Shown: positions 6,640 through 14,486 of the stretch, piece after piece
How the letters are laid out: each line of letters opens with the position of its first letter
Numbering within the stretch: the first letter of the stretch is position 1
Virus record (IMG/VR): IMGVR_UViG_3300022074_000350
Span: 1-25,087 of that record
DNA: 25,087 bases
DNA from: a virus
Direction: 5' to 3' (one strand)
Notes under the pieces: model-generated
The model's input: only the letters and a program-made list of their open reading frames with translations
Databases searched by the model: none
What the model was told of the DNA's origin: nothing
Program-made: the position numbers and the translations under genes

Positions 6640-8097
6640 ATGAAATCCACTATTTCTCCAACAAGTGTTGTCAATCCTTTAAGCAGAGGATTGTTTACTG
6701 CTGCGAAAAATAGTGTATCAAGAGTTAAAGATACTACAGAAAAGATATCAAAGGTAAGTGATAAGAATCAAAAATTCGCAATGAATTTTGTAGAATTTTT
6801 TGGAAGTAAAAAGAATGCAAAAATATTAAAGAAAAGTTTAGAGTCAATTAAAAAGTCTTTAGTTTCTACATTAGAGATTGCAAAGGCATTGAAGAGTTCT
6901 CTTAATGATATGACCAAAATGAAAAAAGGTCGTGGTGGTTTATTTTCAGGAGGAGGATTATTTAGTGGTGGATTGGGTGGATTAGTTGGTGGTGGATTAA
7001 CAGCATTATTCGGAAAGGCCGCTTTAATCACACTCGGAGTTCTTGCGGTAGGTGGACTAGGTGCATTACTTTATTTTAATAGGGATGCTATCTTTAATTT
7101 TTTTGAAACTAATATTGGTAGGTTTAAAAATTTTATTAAACCATTAGTAGATAATGCACTTAAAGATATTTTTCGTCCACAGGTGTTAAAAAATGAAGAT
7201 AAAATTGCAAGGGATGAGGTTGATAAAGAATATCAAAAATTATTAAAAGAAAGAGAAGATGGTTTAATTACAGGAAGTGATGATCAATTATTCAATGCAG
7301 CTACTGCAACTGTCATAAAGGCATTAGAAAAAGATAAAGAAGGAGCAAAAGGTAGTCCAAGAGCACAAGAAAGACTGCAGAGACAAATTAATACGTTGAA
7401 AGGTATAGACAATCTTGGAATATTTGATGAAAAAACTAACATGATTATGGCATTCTCTGCGATGCTTGGAAGAGCTGCTACAACATCCACTCTTTTTGAA
7501 AATAGTCCTGCTAATTATGCAGGAAAATCAAATAATGAAAAATTAAGTTTGATAAGAAAAGAAATTTCTGATAATAATAACAATTTAGTTTCTGTAAGAT
7601 CTAAAATGTCTGATCTATTTGAAAAAGGTAGACCTAATGCAGATGAAAAAGCTTTCGCTGTTGATTTGTTAAGTTATATTGATGCTCTTAGGAGTGAGGA
7701 TAAGGAATTAATAGAGGGATTCACACCACCAAGTTCCAACATTGGTAACATCACAGATTTAAATAAAACAGTTAAACAGTTTCAAGGTTCAAAATTATTA
7801 CAAGGTGGAGGAAAAGACCCACTTTTTGATGCTAGTACTTTAGAAGCTGATAAAACAACATATGAAGATTTATTGCCACCACCTCCACCACCAAAAAATG
7901 ATGATGATCTTCGAAAAATTAATGAAAATAGTTCATTTAATCAAGATAATACTGCAAGTAATGTTAATAAAAATGGTAATCTTATAGGTTCTAATACTCC
8001 ATCTGGTAATGGTTCTGGACTTTTTGCATTCATTCCAACAAAACCAGTAGATGGATATAATTTTTCTAGTATCACTTATGGAATTGTAGGAGCGTAG
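6640..8097 (+). CDS. Tail tape-measure / hub-like structural protein
   Basis: This is a 485-aa protein of no securely recognised family. It has a Lys-rich helical N-terminal part (about residues 20-95), then a Gly-rich hydrophobic stretch at 97-147 (repeated GGLFSGG and GGLxGG units followed by ALITLGVLAVGGLGALL) that could be a membrane-active helix. A long charged helical middle follows, then six prolines at 413-418 and an Asn-rich C-terminus. Gly/Ala hydrophobic helices within helical proteins are typical of tape measures, and the gene follows the chaperone pair as tape measures usually do. In T4 the tape measure is gp29 (590 aa). The start is the first in-frame ATG after a stop. The only Shine-Dalgarno-like AGGA is unusually close (about 2 bases). 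Confidence 0.7.
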   Translation: MKSTISPTSVVNPLSRGLFTAAKNSVSRVKDTTEKISKVSDKNQKFAMNFVEFFGSKKNAKILKKSLESIKKSLVSTLEIAKALKSSLNDMTKMKKGRGGLFSGGGLFSGGLGGLVGGGLTALFGKAALITLGVLAVGGLGALLYFNRDAIFNFFETNIGRFKNFIKPLVDNALKDIFRPQVLKNEDKIARDEVDKEYQKLLKEREDGLITGSDDQLFNAATATVIKALEKDKEGAKGSPRAQERLQRQINTLKGIDNLGIFDEKTNMIMAFSAMLGRAATTSTLFENSPANYAGKSNNEKLSLIRKEISDNNNNLVSVRSKMSDLFEKGRPNADEKAFAVDLLSYIDALRSEDKELIEGFTPPSSNIGNITDLNKTVKQFQGSKLLQGGGKDPLFDASTLEADKTTYEDLLPPPPPPKNDDDLRKINENSSFNQDNTASNVNKNGNLIGSNTPSGNGSGLFAFIPTKPVDGYNFSSITYGIVGA

Positions 8098-8105
8098 GAT
8101 AGAAT

Positions 8106-9614
8106 ATGTTACTTAATAATTCACCACTTAAAAATACATCAGAAAAATTAAAGTCTCCACAGACCTCAATAAAAACTTTAAAAATTGAACGGAAGAAGGA
8201 CTTTAAATCATTTTTAAAATACATTGAAAAAGAATCAAAAGCATTAGAGGATATAAAACTACCATCTTTAAACGATGCAAAAAATAAAAAATCATCTTTA
8301 CTTGGATCTGCATTAGGATTGGGTGCTCTTGGACTACTTGCATTTTTTGCTGGTGGTGAAGGCGATGGTGATCCAAATGATCAACCAAATAAATTTGATT
8401 ACTTTGATCCAGAAGCATTCAAAAGAACTCTTAGTAATCAAACTCGGATTGCAAGTTTATCATATACTGGAATGAAAGCCGCTAATTTTTTCGATGATGG
8501 TCAAGGTAATAAAAAGAAACTTTTAAAACCTAAAAAAGGTGGTGATGATTTACAAAATACTAAATTTGGACAATTTGCAAATCAGAACATGCTTTTTGGT
8601 GAAGATTATAGTCCATTCAATAACAAACAACTTAAGAAAAGTTCTATTGTGACTGATCTATTAGCAGAGGTTGATGAGGATATGGGTGTGACTGAGGAAT
8701 ATAAAAAGAAGAAAAGAATCGAAAAATTAAAAAAGAAAATAGGAGTTGGAGTTGAAGAAGTAGGAGGAAGAAAACAAAAATCAAAAGTTGTTACTATAGA
8801 TGATTTTATTAAGGCTGATGATCCTTTTAATGTAGACCCTAAAAAAAATAAAGGATTTAAAAATCCAAAAGTAGCGTTAAATGAAATTAAAAAAGAGTAT
8901 AGTAAATTTAAAAAACCTAATTTTTTTAGTGGTACTTCTGCTAATGCTAATGCTAATAAAACACTCACTATTGATGATCCAGCATTTGACCTTAATAATT
9001 TAATTGATTCTGATGAAATAAACAGTAACTTAGGTAATAAAGCAAAAGGACAAGTTGCAACAGAAAATGTAAATGATGCAATAGATAAAAAAGGTTTTTA
9101 CAAAAAACCTCAAAAGAATAGATTTCAAAAGTTTTTTGATACTGGTATACCAGAGAAATTTGCAAAAGGAGCCCTCACTTTATTAAACTTTGGAGGCAAA
9201 ATTTTACAAGTAGAACCACTCATTAAACCACTTTTATCTCCAGATGCTTTTGAAGAGGGAACTATGACTTCTGTGATGGATGTTTTTGGAAATATGCCAG
9301 GTGATCCTAATTTTGATGTAGATTCGAAGGGTATATATTCTGATTACATTGATGTCACTGACCCAAGAGCAATTGAAGAAATGAAACAGATAAAAATTAA
9401 CTACCTCACAAAAAAAATGATAACTGGTGATATTCAAGCACCAAACTTTACAGGAGGATTAAATTATGATGATCTTTCTATACCACCAGTCAATTTTCAA
9501 CCTCCTGTTGAAGGAAACAGTGATAAAGTAGTTCCTTTTATACTTCCAGAAGGAGATGATATCATATCATCTCATCTTGATTCGTTGATACTATTGGAGT
9601 TGGAGAGGTACTAA
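8106..9614 (+). CDS. Second tape-measure / hub-like structural protein
   Basis: This 502-aa protein is Lys- and Asn-rich and not securely assigned. It has a charged N-terminus, a short hydrophobic Gly/Ala/Leu segment at about residues 63-85 (LLGSALGLGALGLLAFFAGG), and a very basic run near 200 (EEYKKKKRIEKLKKKIG). The C-terminal half is acidic and Pro-rich. The architecture (basic helix, Gly-rich hydrophobic helix, long soluble part) mirrors the preceding 485-aa protein, so the two may be an old duplication or a split tape measure/hub. AGGA at 7 bases spacing supports the start. Its TAA overlaps the gp27-like ATG by one base, implying coupling. Confidence 0.68.
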   Translation: MLLNNSPLKNTSEKLKSPQTSIKTLKIERKKDFKSFLKYIEKESKALEDIKLPSLNDAKNKKSSLLGSALGLGALGLLAFFAGGEGDGDPNDQPNKFDYFDPEAFKRTLSNQTRIASLSYTGMKAANFFDDGQGNKKKLLKPKKGGDDLQNTKFGQFANQNMLFGEDYSPFNNKQLKKSSIVTDLLAEVDEDMGVTEEYKKKKRIEKLKKKIGVGVEEVGGRKQKSKVVTIDDFIKADDPFNVDPKKNKGFKNPKVALNEIKKEYSKFKKPNFFSGTSANANANKTLTIDDPAFDLNNLIDSDEINSNLGNKAKGQVATENVNDAIDKKGFYKKPQKNRFQKFFDTGIPEKFAKGALTLLNFGGKILQVEPLIKPLLSPDAFEEGTMTSVMDVFGNMPGDPNFDVDSKGIYSDYIDVTDPRAIEEMKQIKINYLTKKMITGDIQAPNFTGGLNYDDLSIPPVNFQPPVEGNSDKVVPFILPEGDDIISSHLDSLILLELERY

Positions 9615-10960
9615 TGTCTTTAGGAGTAGAAGGTTTAATTTATCAGTATCTGCAGATACAAAGCAAGAACGGAAGAAAACTTGATCTAAGTAATTCAGTT
9701 ATTGAAACGAATTACTATGAGGATATTTTGCAACCTCATTTAATTGTTACATTAAAGATTGCTTCTTCCTATAATATTGTAAGTGAACTGCCAATTCGCA
9801 GTGGTGAATTAGTTGCATTGAAGTATTCAACTCCATCTGGAACCTTTCAACTTGGTGAATTGGATGGAAGTGGAGATATAGTTGAAGAGACAGGTGAGAT
9901 GCTAGTATATAAAACCAGTGGTCTTGATACAGAAAGACAGTCAGCCTTCTTTACCTTACACTTGATATCTCCAGAGTATTTTGTAGATAGAAAAGAAAGG
10001 TGTGTAGGAAAATTTAAACAAAATACTATTGATAAGCACGTTGAACATATACTTAAAAATGTAATTAAGACAAAGAAAAAATGTAATATTGATCCTGTCG
10101 TAAATCCATATTCCTTTATGGGGAACAACAGAAAACCATTCTATACTATTCAATGGCTAGGCCCAAAATCTATTTCTTCAACAAGATCTGGATCTGAAGG
10201 TGAAGAAGGAACTTTAAATGGAAAAGCATATGGTGTTGCAGGATATCTATGTTTTGAAAATAAAGATGGATTTAATTACAGAAGTTTAGAGAATTTAGTT
10301 TCTGAAACAAAAAAATCAGAAGGTATCGCAGACAAAAAAGATGTAGACCACGGAACTTACTCTTGGTCTGGATTGGGTGGAGTTGAACAAAACAAACCTG
10401 AGAATGATGTAAAAATATTAAATTATTTCATGAAGAAAAATATAGATCTAAGACAGGCATTGACTCTTGGAGTGTATGCCAATCAAACAACCTTTATGAA
10501 TCTACAGAATAGGGAAATAACTTTCTATAAGTATAGTCTGAAGGAAGAGTTAACTGAAAAACTAGGAGGAGAATCTGAAATTGATGTCCCAGTAGAGGGA
10601 ACTACAAGATTTTTATTAAAGACCTCTGATCATGGATTCATGGGGATTGGTAAAAATGGTTTAGAAGAGACTGGAAAAGATCGAACAGACGATGCTAAAT
10701 CATATGCAAGATATAATTTATTATTCACACAAGCACTATTCATTCAAGTTCCTTGCAATACAAAATTAAAAGTAGGTGATATAATAAAGTGTGACTTCCC
10801 TCGTTTGAGAGAGGGAAGAGCTGATGAAGTTGATCAATCATCGAGTGGTAAATATCTCATAAAAGAGTTATGTCATCACTTTATGATTGGTAAGAATATA
10901 ACTTCAATGAAATTGATTCGAGATTCTTACGGATTTTCAGAACCAAAAGTAGCAACATAA
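9614..10960 (+). CDS. gp27: Baseplate hub protein, gp27-like
   Basis: This 448-aa protein matches the gp27/VgrG-type hub ring that links the tail tube to the spike (T4 gp27 is 391 aa). The N-terminal barrel begins with an IETNYYEDILQPHLIVTLKI strand set, followed by ELPIRSGELVALKYSTPSG and the FTLHLISPEYF segment. The C-terminal barrel has the hub-type LKVGDIIKCDFP, an Asp-rich loop and SGKYLIKELCHHF, like the Leu-x-x-Gly-Asp ... Ser-Gly-x-Tyr-x-Val pattern of such hubs. It sits directly before the gp5-like OB-fold gene, its expected partner. Identification rests on pattern and position, not close identity to T4. Confidence 0.75.
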   Translation: MSLGVEGLIYQYLQIQSKNGRKLDLSNSVIETNYYEDILQPHLIVTLKIASSYNIVSELPIRSGELVALKYSTPSGTFQLGELDGSGDIVEETGEMLVYKTSGLDTERQSAFFTLHLISPEYFVDRKERCVGKFKQNTIDKHVEHILKNVIKTKKKCNIDPVVNPYSFMGNNRKPFYTIQWLGPKSISSTRSGSEGEEGTLNGKAYGVAGYLCFENKDGFNYRSLENLVSETKKSEGIADKKDVDHGTYSWSGLGGVEQNKPENDVKILNYFMKKNIDLRQALTLGVYANQTTFMNLQNREITFYKYSLKEELTEKLGGESEIDVPVEGTTRFLLKTSDHGFMGIGKNGLEETGKDRTDDAKSYARYNLLFTQALFIQVPCNTKLKVGDIIKCDFPRLREGRADEVDQSSSGKYLIKELCHHFMIGKNITSMKLIRDSYGFSEPKVAT

Positions 10961-10963
10961 ATA
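10956..10963 (+). promoter_or_regulatory. Late promoter before the 75-aa gene and spike genes
   Basis: CATAAATA, a one-base variant of the late consensus, overlaps the gp27-like stop codon and lies 28 bases before the next ATG (10992). It would give a separate late transcript for the spike genes. A short inverted repeat TGTAC-ATA-GTACA follows at 10969-10981, just before the ribosome binding site. Confidence 0.5.
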
Positions 10964-10991
10964 CTAATGTACATAGTACAAGGAGGAACAA

Positions 10992-11219
10992 ATGAAAAGC
11001 ATAGAAGACCATATTGCAAAGGATAAAGAAATCCTTGCTAATCCAAGCACCTCTGAAGCAATGAAGAGACATACAGTAGAAGAGTTACATGAACTCGAAG
11101 AGTATGTTGATCATCATCATGACGAAATTGAAGCAGGTGATCATCACGATCCGAATGCATTAGAATTATTCTGTGATATGCATCCTGATGAACCAGAGTG
11201 TTTAGTATATGACGACTAA
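10992..11219 (+). CDS. Small acidic, His-rich conserved protein
   Basis: This 75-aa protein of unknown function has the best ribosome site in the window, AGGAGG at 10981-10986 with 5-base spacing. The N-terminal half is helical (DHIAKDKEILANPSTSEAMK, then VEELHELEEY). The C-terminal half holds clustered His/Asp (DHHHDE, GDHHDP), then ALELFCDMHP and the ending PECLVYDD with two cysteines, so metal binding is conceivable. Its TAA overlaps the next ATG by one base. I believe similar small proteins accompany hub genes in other T4-like cyanophages, from memory. A chaperone or assembly role for the 844-aa protein is inferred from coupling only. Confidence 0.8.
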   Translation: MKSIEDHIAKDKEILANPSTSEAMKRHTVEELHELEEYVDHHHDEIEAGDHHDPNALELFCDMHPDEPECLVYDD

Positions 11220-13753
11220 TGAGCTTAGATAATCTTTACATAAAACCTGGTATCAGTGGATTTAATGGGCATGTAACTTTCACAGCGAAAGTTATGCCTG
11301 AAAAAGAATGGAAACCACAAAATGATTTTCTGTCATTAACTGGTTTGCAGAATTTTAGAATAAAGATACGTATAATAGGTTTGGATTCACCAAACAAAGA
11401 AATTCAGCCCGATAATGAAACTCGTTGGGCGATAGTTTCTAGTCCTGCACATCTTGGAGGTGGAGCAAAGGGACTAGGAGAAACTTTGGTGCTTTCAGGT
11501 GGTGAGACTGTTTGTGGTTATTTTCTAGACGGTGAAGACGGACAACAAGCAGTGGTTACAAATCTGTTGAATTGTAGTTTTAAGGATGTTGAAAATCATC
11601 TTAATAGTTCAAATGCATTTGCAAGTACATTTGAAAGCGATGGGTTGGGCCAACATTTGTATAATTATGAACAATTTAGTCAAGACTTTCCCACAGCCAA
11701 TTATTGGCAAGGTGGTGATCAGTCAAATGCAGGAATTGGATTTGCTGATGCAACTAATATAAAAATCGGTAGTTTTTCTATTTGTGGAACTGATACAGTT
11801 AGTAAAACTAAAGATAAAATTAGTGAATTTATAAAGACGATGAGGACTGCCCAAAAGTTAGGAGGAAAGGTTCTTGATCCAGTCACAAATGAAATTATTA
11901 ACATGCAAGATGACATTGCAGTTCTTAAGGGTCAAGTTTCAGGAATATTGAAGGGAACAGTAAATGTAATCAGAAAGAAAATTATAAAAAAAATCAATGA
12001 TGAGTTAAAGAAAAAGGCAAAAAAGAAAAAAACAACAGCAGAGGGAATAGGTACAGCACAAGATAATAAAGATAAAGTATCTGATAATGTAGTTGCAAGT
12101 TTAATTGGTTGTCTTTTTAAGGGTGTTCTTGGATCTATTGGCTCATTCTTAACTAACATGTTTAATAATCTTTTGAATAATGTTCTGAATGGAGCATTAT
12201 GTGCCATTGAACAATTCATATCTGGTATCTTTGCTAAAGTATTTGATTCAATCGAAAAGGGATTGGCATCAATTATGAGTGGATTGAGTGGATTAACAGG
12301 GGCCCTTTCTTCAGTCACTGGTCTTTTTGGAAAAGCTGCTAGTTTTGCAGGTAACATTTTAGAATTTCTTGATAAGTGTCTTCCAGAGGATGAAAAATGT
12401 ATCAATTTAGATTCTAAAGTGTGGAGCTCTTCAACTAATAGTTCAAAGAAAGTAAAGAAGGATAATTGGGAAGATCAAGTTAAAAATATAAATGTATTCA
12501 AAGGTATAAGTAAAGGACTTACAAATCTCCAGAATGATATAGTTAAGGGTAGTCAGGATGTACAAAATTTAGATTATAATGGTGTTCCTTTGGAAACAAC
12601 GGTGAGATCTACAAGTATCTTAACTGGTGGATCTTCTAATGCTTTAGTAGACAAAGGATTGGGATCAATTGAAAGTGCAATATCTCAGTCTTCATTATTT
12701 GGATTGGGTAATAATAGATTTGATGCTTGCAATCAGAAAGTAAATAATCCTACTTCACAAGAGGATATCACACCTACAAGACCAGGATACATTTATCCAA
12801 CATGCATACCACCCATTGCAGAAGTATCTGGATCTGGATCTGGTGCAGAACTTCTTGTTATTGTCGGTAATGATAGAAGAATATTCTCAATCGAAGTTAT
12901 AAATGGTGGATCTGGATATGATCAACATGCAGGTATATCAATAACTGACAATACTGGAAACGGAACTGGTGCATATGCAAGAGCAGTCGTAACTGATGGA
13001 GTTATTACTCAAGTTGTTTTGATGAGTACTGGTTATGGTTACTGTTTGAATACAACAGATGATGAATCAGTTGGAATTGGAACTAATGTTGTTGGGGTGA
13101 TAGATGACATATTTGTTGATAGACCAGGATATAATTATGATCCAGAGGACACCGTTGTTGTTGGTGATGATAATTTCCCAATTATTACAACTCCTGATGG
13201 TTCGATAGGAGAGGTTACTGTTCCATCAAATTATGATAACGAATTTTCATCAACTCCCACCATAACAATGAATACTAAAACTGGAGTCGGTGTAAAATTG
13301 ATACCTATTATGAAGTTTACACCTCAATTCAAAACAGATGCTAACGCAGATAAGAGAAAGGCAGCACCACTCATTGGAATTGATAATGTGGTTGATTGTA
13401 TTGGTGATAACAGAGATCCTGTTGGTTTTGTCAATGGTGCTGAATATTCTGGGCCTTATCATGTAATGTCGAGTGGTGTAAAAATGACAGGAGCAATACA
13501 TGGTGTGTCAGATTCAATAATTTATGATACAATAGAAGAGAGTCTAAGTAATCCTGTAGTATCATCTTCTTCTTATGAAACTCCTACTGGAACAGTAGCA
13601 GAGACTCCTACTGAAACAACAACTGTGGATACAACCCCAACAATTGTGACAAACCCTACGACTCCGACTATGGATACAACCACCACAACAGATACATCTA
13701 CATCAACTGGAACGGATTCAAGTTCCTCTAGTGGTGGATATGGAGGATACTAA
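11219..13753 (+). CDS. gp5-like OB-fold hub protein, 844 aa, no lysozyme domain
   Basis: Residues about 45-118 form a gp5/VgrG-type OB fold: FRIKIRIIGLDSP, WAIVSSP, then a Gly-rich loop and VCGYFLDGEDGQQAVV, close to T4 gp5 around its V-x-G-x-FLD site. The T4 gp5 lysozyme domain is not seen. Instead residues 190-290 are helical and very basic, 293-394 are a long hydrophobic/amphipathic region (SLIGCLFKGVLGSIGSFLTN, FISGIFAKVFDSI and so on) that could be membrane active, and 535-700 are beta repeats with INGGSGYD and GYGY units. Residues 734-776 repeat the module of gp54 and 777-844 are a Thr/Ser tail ending GGYGGY. It is coupled by TAATG overlaps to both neighbours. It probably caps the hub and carries the spike. 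The OB assignment is good; the rest is inference. Confidence 0.75.
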   Translation: MSLDNLYIKPGISGFNGHVTFTAKVMPEKEWKPQNDFLSLTGLQNFRIKIRIIGLDSPNKEIQPDNETRWAIVSSPAHLGGGAKGLGETLVLSGGETVCGYFLDGEDGQQAVVTNLLNCSFKDVENHLNSSNAFASTFESDGLGQHLYNYEQFSQDFPTANYWQGGDQSNAGIGFADATNIKIGSFSICGTDTVSKTKDKISEFIKTMRTAQKLGGKVLDPVTNEIINMQDDIAVLKGQVSGILKGTVNVIRKKIIKKINDELKKKAKKKKTTAEGIGTAQDNKDKVSDNVVASLIGCLFKGVLGSIGSFLTNMFNNLLNNVLNGALCAIEQFISGIFAKVFDSIEKGLASIMSGLSGLTGALSSVTGLFGKAASFAGNILEFLDKCLPEDEKCINLDSKVWSSSTNSSKKVKKDNWEDQVKNINVFKGISKGLTNLQNDIVKGSQDVQNLDYNGVPLETTVRSTSILTGGSSNALVDKGLGSIESAISQSSLFGLGNNRFDACNQKVNNPTSQEDITPTRPGYIYPTCIPPIAEVSGSGSGAELLVIVGNDRRIFSIEVINGGSGYDQHAGISITDNTGNGTGAYARAVVTDGVITQVVLMSTGYGYCLNTTDDESVGIGTNVVGVIDDIFVDRPGYNYDPEDTVVVGDDNFPIITTPDGSIGEVTVPSNYDNEFSSTPTITMNTKTGVGVKLIPIMKFTPQFKTDANADKRKAAPLIGIDNVVDCIGDNRDPVGFVNGAEYSGPYHVMSSGVKMTGAIHGVSDSIIYDTIEESLSNPVVSSSSYETPTGTVAETPTETTTVDTTPTIVTNPTTPTMDTTTTTDTSTSTGTDSSSSSGGYGGY
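13418..13546 (+). repeat. Shared 43-residue C-terminal module, copy 2 (in the OB-fold hub protein)
   Basis: This encodes residues 734-776: PVGFVNG, YSGPYH, GVKMTG, IIYDTIEESL. It is the counterpart of copy 1 at 5300-5428, with the same length and the same spot before a Thr/Ser-rich tail. The second His of GPYHEH is absent here. Confidence 0.85.
13600..13740 (+). repeat. Thr/Ser-rich low-complexity tail of the OB-fold hub protein
   Basis: It encodes a Thr/Pro-rich run followed by a serine run and the terminal GGYGGY. As in gp54 the codons are mixed (ACA, ACT, ACC, ACG for Thr), which argues for selection on the protein. Confidence 0.8.
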
Positions 13754-14484
13754 TGACTAATAGTGATTTTGGAATAGATAGAGGATCCAATCCAAATCCT
13801 TTAGAGAAAAAAGAAATTGGAACAGATTTACCGAAACCAATAGCAGATTATGGTGAAGAAGAATTAATTGAGTGGTTAAAGGATAAAGCACCTCAAATTT
13901 TTCCAGATTTTTATCGTAGAGGTTTTCCTACTTTTGAAATCACTGGTGGAGCAAAAGTTCCATACCATGATAAATCTGAATATCAAATGGCTACTGAATC
14001 CAAACAAGGAATTTTGTTTACGAATACTGGTAACTGTAAAGTTTTAGGTAACGCATCTCTTGAACTTATTTCAAATGGTAAAAAAAATGCTAATGAATCA
14101 TTTGATGGTAATGCTGATGCTGGAATTGTAATATATGCAAAGAAGGGTGTGATTCATATCGAAGCTGTGGCTGGAGACATTACAATAAGAACTGCACACT
14201 CAGATCATGATATTAATATTGAGTCTGCTCGTAATATAAACATGGTGGCAAAAGAAAACTTTAATATTGATGTTGGTAGTAATTATAAGTGTACCACTGT
14301 GGGAAATCATCGCACCATTACAGAGGAAAAAACTTTAATCCATACTGGAGAAGAATTATCTCTTCATTGTGATACTGATAATATTCAAACAAGTTCTGGA
14401 TTTGATGAGGAATTGGCAGGAAAAGATTTAAGAGAAAATATTATTAATGATCATGAAGACATTGATAAAATTACTGAGGGTTAA
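13753..14484 (+). CDS. Baseplate central spike / needle protein (gp5 C-terminal-like)
   Basis: This 243-aa protein looks like the beta-helical needle that in T4 forms the C-terminal part of gp5. Residues about 128-210 are short alternating strands with Gly/Asn turns: GVIHIEAVAGDITIRT, DINIESARNINMVAKENFNIDVG, then TTVGNHRTITEE, matching the V-x-G-x and D-I-x-I repeats of trimeric spike helices. The N-terminal 60 residues (EEELIEWLKDKAPQIFPDFY) look like a helical anchor that would bind the hub protein. The ATG overlaps the 844-aa gene's TAA, so the two are made together. No gp5 lysozyme motif is present here either. A gp5.4-type PAAR tip is not visible. Confidence 0.78.
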   Translation: MTNSDFGIDRGSNPNPLEKKEIGTDLPKPIADYGEEELIEWLKDKAPQIFPDFYRRGFPTFEITGGAKVPYHDKSEYQMATESKQGILFTNTGNCKVLGNASLELISNGKKNANESFDGNADAGIVIYAKKGVIHIEAVAGDITIRTAHSDHDINIESARNINMVAKENFNIDVGSNYKCTTVGNHRTITEEKTLIHTGEELSLHCDTDNIQTSSGFDEELAGKDLRENIINDHEDIDKITEG

Positions 14485-14486
14485 TA

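Noticed and set aside
8085-8110. Frameshift joining the 485-aa and 502-aa proteins
   Set aside because: No slippery sequence at the junction and a normal AGGA site precedes the second gene.
11932-12405. 157-codon open frame on the minus strand inside the 844-aa gene
   Set aside because: It mirrors the Ile/Leu/Lys-rich coding strand, has no promoter or ribosome site, and its composition is that of an antisense shadow.
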